Shown one piece after another: positions 58,201 to 64,000 of a DNA stretch of 64,000 bases. Both the position numbers and the translations under genes were made by a program. The DNA is from Cinclus cinclus. Lineage: Eukaryota > Chordata > Aves > Passeriformes > Cinclidae. A model generated the notes under the pieces. It ran no database searches. It saw only the letters and a list, made by a program, of their open reading frames with translations, and was not told the origin of the DNA. The DNA lies in contig NC_085046.1 in assembly GCF_963662255.1 (NCBI RefSeq), positions 22,091,620-22,155,619 on the forward strand, in the 5' to 3' direction. How positions within the stretch are numbered: position 1 is the stretch's first letter; each line of letters opens with the position of its first letter.

Positions 58201-61200
58201 GAGGATACTTTGTCAAATTCAGTGGTTTGGAAGATAACATGTAGAGGAACAGACCTAGAAACCTTCAGAGAGCTTGTCTTGTGACATTCATCTGCCTTGG
58301 AAGATGCATTTCTCAAGCTCTAGGGTTGTTGACCTCAGGGATGAAGCAAGTAAAAGCAGGAGAGATTTCTTTCTTGGTGCTAAAATGAAACTTTGAAATG
58401 CATTAACAGAATGAAGCAGGCAACTCTCATTACCTAGTTTATTGTCTGGCTTTTGCTAAAGAAATTTAAAAAGGAAGATAAAGGAAGAAAAATGAAGAAA
58501 ACAGAGAAAGCAATGAAATAGATTTTTTTAAATGAAGGAAATGGTCTGAAGGAAGAAGACCCAAACTTCTTTCATAATTTACCATTCTAGTCTTGAATTA
58601 TTTCTTTCAGAGCACTTTCAAAACATCTGCTGAAGCTAATGTGAGAGTGGCAATGATTTGTTAATGACCGTGCAACATGCATGATGCTTCATTGCAATGA
58701 AGGTTATCATTACGCCAGACAAAAGATAGCTGCAAAACCTTTTCACCTGCAAATGTGTATATTTCACAGAGATGACTATATGACCTATCCCCTTCATCTT
58801 TTAATTTAAAAAGTGCTCTTCAGCATTTGTGTGAAGAGCATACGTGAAAGGTTTGAGTAGTTTGGCTTAAGTCTTACACTGTCAGTTGCATGACCAGATC
58901 TCACCAACAGCAGTGTTTTTTTTGCAGTCCCAGCTTGAAAGAGGACAATTTTTTTAAAATCTCAGTCTGAAGTACTTGATGATAACTGTGAAAGAATTAG
59001 CAAGCTAGTAAGGGATAGGCAAAGGAGCCTAAAGGAACTGGGTAGATCTTATTTTCAAGGCATGGAGTTGTTTACTATTTATTTTCTTTAAAAACCTTAC
59101 TAACAGCCTCAGAATCTAGCAAGAATAGGCATTTTGTTGTCAAGTCTCTCAAGATTTCTCACACTTGAACTTGGCAATGGGAAGACATACTGCATTTATG
59201 GATATGCCTTTGATAACTTCATGATCAGGGGGAGTTTTGGAAGATAGAATAAAATTATAAACCTGTAAACTCAGAAAGACTTAATATACTGTTCACACAA
59301 AATCACTAAGAATGCACTTATGGAAAGAAAACTGTATAAACTAGCACTGGCACATGTAGCCATCTGTTGGAGCAGGAGGCTGATATGGAAAAGGGACTGA
59401 AAATATTTTTTTAATCTTTATTTTTAAATCCTGTTCATATGGTTACAGAGGATAGACAACAGATACAAGTGGGTAACTAAGTAAAAGAGTATAAAAACCA
59501 CCTGTCACAATTTCTTGGGAGAGTGTTTATGTTCAGACACTTTCTTCACCTCCTTTCTGGTTACCAAGGCATCCTGGGCTCGTGCCTGGCACTGGAAGCT
59601 ACCTTTCCCACACTGACACCTCTGCTGAGCCTCACCTGTGCTCTTCTCTTCAGTTTATTGGAGGAATGACCCTCCTGCTTCTGAATGCAGCAGAACCTGG
59701 ACCCAGGTTAATGGAAGCAGCAGCCTGGTTGAAATTTCAGGAAAGGCTTGCATGACATATTGCATTACACACCACCGTGACAAATGTGAACACTGTGCAA
59801 GTAAAAGGAAGAATTTATTTGCCAGGCTTTATTACTAAATTTACTGTATTTTGGGGCATTAGTACAGAAGTAGAGCAAAATGCCCCTTTAGATCAGCTCA
59901 GTTGAGTTTCTGTCTCTTTTCATGAACGTTAGAGGCTGTCAGGACTTTGGTGTGACCTTTATCTGAGACCCTGTCCTTAGGTGACTCCTTCTCCTCTGTT
60001 GTCACAGAACAGTTTTGCTTTGAGGACATATGTGGGCTTTTATAGACCTAAAATCTAATACACACTCTCTTGGAAACTGGACCATTTTTCTCTGCAAGGA
60101 GAGGAACATCAACTTGGAAACTCACTTTTCTGAAGTTAGGCTGTTGTATAACAGAAAAAAAAAAATTAGAAATGCTCAGCTTCTCCTTATCATGTTGAGG
60201 GCGCCTAAAATAATTTTTAGTGATTCTTCATTTCAGGACTGTGCTTGATTCAGAAATTATGCTCATATTTAGGTATCAAGTTAGCAGAATAAATATGTAC
60301 TATATTGCAGCTCTTAGTGTGGTGGTAGTGAAAGATTTGGGTAAATGGTTTTAACTTCTAGTATGAAATGCTATTTCCCTTGATGGAGGTTAAAAAAAAT
60401 TCAGATTCTTATGCAACTGGGATTCCTATCCCAGGTCTGATATGTTGGTCTTTCCGTGAGAGTGACTTTTTTCTCACTTGGCAATTCAGCACAGACATTT
60501 AATCAGCTCATTGAGTTCAGTATTTCAGACAAACACAGAGAATTAATGTCAGAGCTTCTAGTTCAAAAATTCTCCCATCTGGCACTTCAGTGACCTTTTT
60601 ATATTCGCCTTCTTCCATATGACAATGACAGTTGGTTTAACATCAGCTTTGACTTTGGAAATAAAACGGCCATTTTTGGCAAGTGCCTTTGAGATGGGCT
60701 GTGGGAGGTGTATGAGTAAGTTTGTGATAGGTACAGCAAGGAGCATACCGTATCCCCACATACCATTTCCAGTCTCTGAGCTCTGTTTTCAGTTGTATTT
60801 GCTAGCTCATTGCTAGCAATCTCTGTAGCCAGTTAAAGTTAAATAAATATTACCCAAGAATGTGAATTACAGTTCTGGGGCACAGTAGCCATCAGAGGAG
60901 GAAAACAAATGTCTTATTTCACAAACATTTTTTTCCTTGCATCTTCTTTCCTTTCCACCACCTCCCTATTTTTTTTCTTCTTCTCTTTCTCAAGTTCTCT
61001 TTCAGCTTCTTTTAGCTGTGCCCCATCAAATGTTCAAACCAGAGGGCTGTTGTAGGTGCTTACAGGGAGGGGTGAGTGTGTTCAAGGACCTCTTTCAAGT
61101 ACGACTCTGATTGCACTGGTAGCTCTGGTATGAGCTGGCTGGTGATGTCGTGCAGCATTACATGCTCTACTTCCCCTTTCACAATTTTATCCGCTCCCTT

Positions 61201-62160
61201 ATCTCATCTCTTGTTCTTTGTGGATCTTTTCCCCTATTGTAGAGTTCTCACCAAATGAGCTCTCTTCTCAACCTGTGCATGTTTCTGCTTGTGGGTGCAG
61301 CAGTCATGTGCTGACCCTCTCCTTGGGAGGATGGACAGTGCTACCAGATGGACCAAGAAGAGGCAGGCAAGACTTTTGGTTAAAACTAGAAAGAGCCTCC
61401 CCATTGCTTTGTTCTGCAAAGAGAATGAATCTGCAGATAGCTGCATTTTTATTTTGAACAAAGCTGCTTATAATACTCCAGAACATTCCCAAACTGTGTT
61501 TTATAAGTAGCAAATGTCAAATTCCAGGGATGCCAGAATCTGCAGATGACTGTGTTCTCAATTGCCATGGTACCAAAGCATGATACAAAATAACATGCTT
61601 ATAAAAGGAAATAAAAACTCGTATCCAGATAGGATTTTTCCAGTGCAAATTAATGGCGGACTTGCTTTCTAAGCAATTCAGCTGTTGAATCAGTAGTCAC
61701 TTAACTATGTTTTTTTTCTTTATACATCTCTCAGCTAAGTGCAACTGCTAAGTCTTATTGTCTGTAATAATGAGATTGTTCCACTACTTCCATCAGGCTT
61801 TGGTTCTACAAATTATAGTCTATGTCTTCATAACTTTTCACTTTAAAAAGCCCAAGTGCTTTACAAACTTTTAATTAGCACTCCCAGTTTCTGCATGTGA
61901 TAGGGGCAGGATCACTGTTGTGAACAGACAGATGGAATTGTGGAGATGTTAAGTGACTTCCTTACCTCACGTCACTCAGTATTTTAAATATTTTGTTTGT
62001 TTGTTTTCTTGCTGCATGCTAGATCTTGGGTTTCCCTGTATCTGGTCCTTTCATACTACATCTCCTGGAATGGTGTAAATGGGTGGAATTCAGATATTCC
62101 CTTCAGATTTTTCAGTAGCAGCTTTGGATGTCCACTCTGGTATTTACCCACCCAGTCACC
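55265..62160. other. Long AT-rich unique non-coding stretch
   Basis: No gene, RNA or named repeat was recognised. Short poly-A/T runs occur at 57479-57494 and 60155-60165. Open frames reach about 79 codons only. Candidate conserved blocks near 58.6-58.8 kb are listed under findings. Confidence 0.5.
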
Positions 62161-62162
62161 TT

Positions 62163-62181
62163 CCCCCCCCCCCCCCCCCCC
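62163..62181. repeat. Poly-C tract (19 C)
   Basis: Nineteen consecutive C, followed by GTTTT. Homopolymers of this length are rare in vertebrate DNA, and the exact length in a read-based assembly is unreliable. Confidence 0.95.
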
Positions 62182-62199
62182 GTTTTACACAGCGGCAAT

Positions 62200-64000
62200 A
62201 ACCAATAGAAAATAGTAGATGGCTGGCAGTTTTTTTGATATTTTACATAACTCTGTGTCCACTGGATGACTAAAGCAAGCATTTGTAATGTTAAATGTAA
62301 GAATTAAAACCCAGATAATGCATCTTCCTGAAAGATGTGATGAGCCTCAGAGTAGTGTGTCTTTACACTATACATGCATTTTAAACTTTTTTCTTCTGTG
62401 TGCTAGGATGTCTGACCAGTTCTGCTAGAATTGGTTGTTCTTTGTTAGTGAAGATATCTTTATTCATATGAACAAATTCTGCTGATATGGGACAGTCTGT
62501 ATTTTGCTAAGTACTTGAACAGGTGATTAATTCTGGGATCATTCATGACTCTTTTAAAATTCATGAACTGTAAGGCTATAAATTACTTACATGGTTTAAC
62601 TGATCAGTCTCACTCTTTCAATGCTATGTGACTTTAAACAGTAAATGAATTAGTCTAGCAACCTTTAATTTTAAGAATCCCGTTTCTTTGGGACCTTGTA
62701 ATTTTGCTGACAGTGATGAAGTGAAAAAATCTTGCATTGAAACTGTATCACAATAACTACATCTGATACACCATTTATTAATTTCACATTAATCCCAAAT
62801 GCAGATTAAGGAGAATTGCTTGAATGAGATTTAAGGTGATTCAAAGAGGCGTCATTATTTAGAAATAGTTCCATGAATGATTATACTGATTTTTTATTTA
62901 TTTAATGGGGCTTATTATGGAGCTTTAAACATGGAACAAAATCTCTCTTCTTGTGATTTCACTCTCTTAACTTCAGCAGTATTCTTTATGGGGAAAAAAA
63001 TCGGCTAAATGCTGACATTATATTTTGAGATATGATAAGTACTATGATGTTAGGATGGTTAATGGTGGTCCATACTGACATAATGATGACTTAATGTTCT
63101 TTATCCTAGGGCAGCCTTGGGATTTTCTCAAATTTATTGGGAGAATGGCAGGAGGAGCAGGGAGAAAAAATACCGTCCTAGCTGTATTTTGGTCTGTCAT
63201 ACATTGTGTTCAGAATCTGATCTACAACTAAGAAAGTTGCAAAGTATAAATTATATTGTGCTTTTTTGTGGTTCTAATGTGAGGAGCTCTTTCTTGAATA
63301 TTCTGTCTCTTTTTACCTTAAATAAATAAAAAACTACAGGGAAACACTAAAATAACTTTTAATATCAAGCTGCACCAACTTTTGTGGTGCTGCATTTTAT
63401 TTTGCTTTATGTTGCCAGAGTCTGTGTTAGCTCAAGTAATTACTGAAATTGACATGAATATTCTGATTTTCTAGATAAATCTTCCTTTTGTGATTTCTTT
63501 TAAAAGTAGGCAAGAGCTCTTCAGGTAGCTGCAAAGTGGTTGTGCTGTAGGTTTTAAGTGGCCAAATGTCTCATCATGATGTCTCATTTTGTCTTAACAT
63601 TTTTTCAGTTGAGACTGAGTAAATAATTGTGGACAAATTTTAAAAGTGGGTTTGTTTCAGTAATCAGAGTATGGAGAATGTATATGGCTTGGTAGCAGAA
63701 TATGGGACAACTTGGAGAAGTACAATGTATTGTAAAGTAATGTATTATTGGAAGTCATGTATTGACATTAATGATCCATATGTGATAAATGTAATGGGCA
63801 GGATGCACATGGAGAGGTGCTTCTGTTGGAACACACCTGGGCTGACAGGGATATTTTTTCCAATATCTGGAAATCAGATTTGGGATCATGGACTCTCAGC
63901 TATTAATGCTGTTGCCTCACTGAATAGGAATAGTCATTGCTTTTTTCCTCATTAGATCTTTTCCCACAGGATACCAAGTGCCTAGGCAGCTTCTGAATGC
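62200..64000. other. AT-rich unique non-coding sequence to window end
   Basis: A 94-codon frame at 63671-63955 has a mixed composition but no recognisable family and no clear splice sites. The 62.5-62.95 kb part is a candidate conserved element. Confidence 0.45.

Noticed and set aside
1..64000. CRISPR arrays, tRNA or rRNA genes, operons
   Set aside because: No spaced direct repeats, tRNA A/B boxes with a cloverleaf, or rRNA sequence were seen, and the sequence is vertebrate.

Overview
This window looks like a piece of a bird nuclear genome, most likely a songbird. It is AT-rich, CpG-poor, non-coding DNA of the kind found on large chromosomes, either between genes or inside a long intron. The organism call rests on the repeats: several 3' fragments of CR1 LINEs, one still ending in the ATTCTGTG-type octamer tail; a solo LTR of the avian ERVL type plus a fragment of a second; and no Alu, B1, L1 or other mammalian repeats. 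I found no intact protein-coding gene, tRNA, rRNA, CRISPR array or bacterial-type signal. Almost all open frames are short chance frames or lie inside repeats.

Layout. 1-10 kb: AT-rich unique sequence, a long poly-T tract, one CR1 tail (about 3.0-3.7 kb) and an older CR1 remnant (7.6-7.9 kb). 10.3-10.8 kb: ERVL-type solo LTR on the minus strand. 11.66 kb: (GGAA)n. 18.8-20.3 kb: LTR fragment followed by a CR1 copy that still shows the reverse-transcriptase YADD box. 20.8-21.5 kb: a GC-richer unassigned block. 23-29 kb: microsatellites, a perfect hairpin, an unassigned ORF pair and a G-poor tract. 29.6-31.0 kb: long minus-strand CR1. 42.1-42.3 and 44.3-44.7 kb: two CR1 reverse-transcriptase scraps in opposite orientation. 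45.2-47.8 kb: an LTR-like segment joined to an intronless, decayed copy of the splicing-factor gene PRPF6. 49.3-50.4 kb: internally deleted CR1. 50.4-64 kb: mostly unique AT-rich DNA with some simple repeats.

The most interesting object is the PRPF6 retrocopy. It starts at about codon 4 of the coding sequence, directly after an LTR-like sequence and a TATA-like box. It lacks 5' UTR, stops roughly 200 codons before the normal C terminus and has no poly(A). LINE-mediated copies normally show the opposite pattern (3' end and poly(A) kept, 5' end lost), and CR1 is thought to mobilise ordinary mRNAs poorly. The arrangement suggests template switching by an LTR retrotransposon, which is an inference from the layout.

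Several unique AT-rich blocks with homeodomain-like TAAT motifs, and one local CpG cluster, are offered as candidate conserved or regulatory elements. Only a genome alignment could confirm them.
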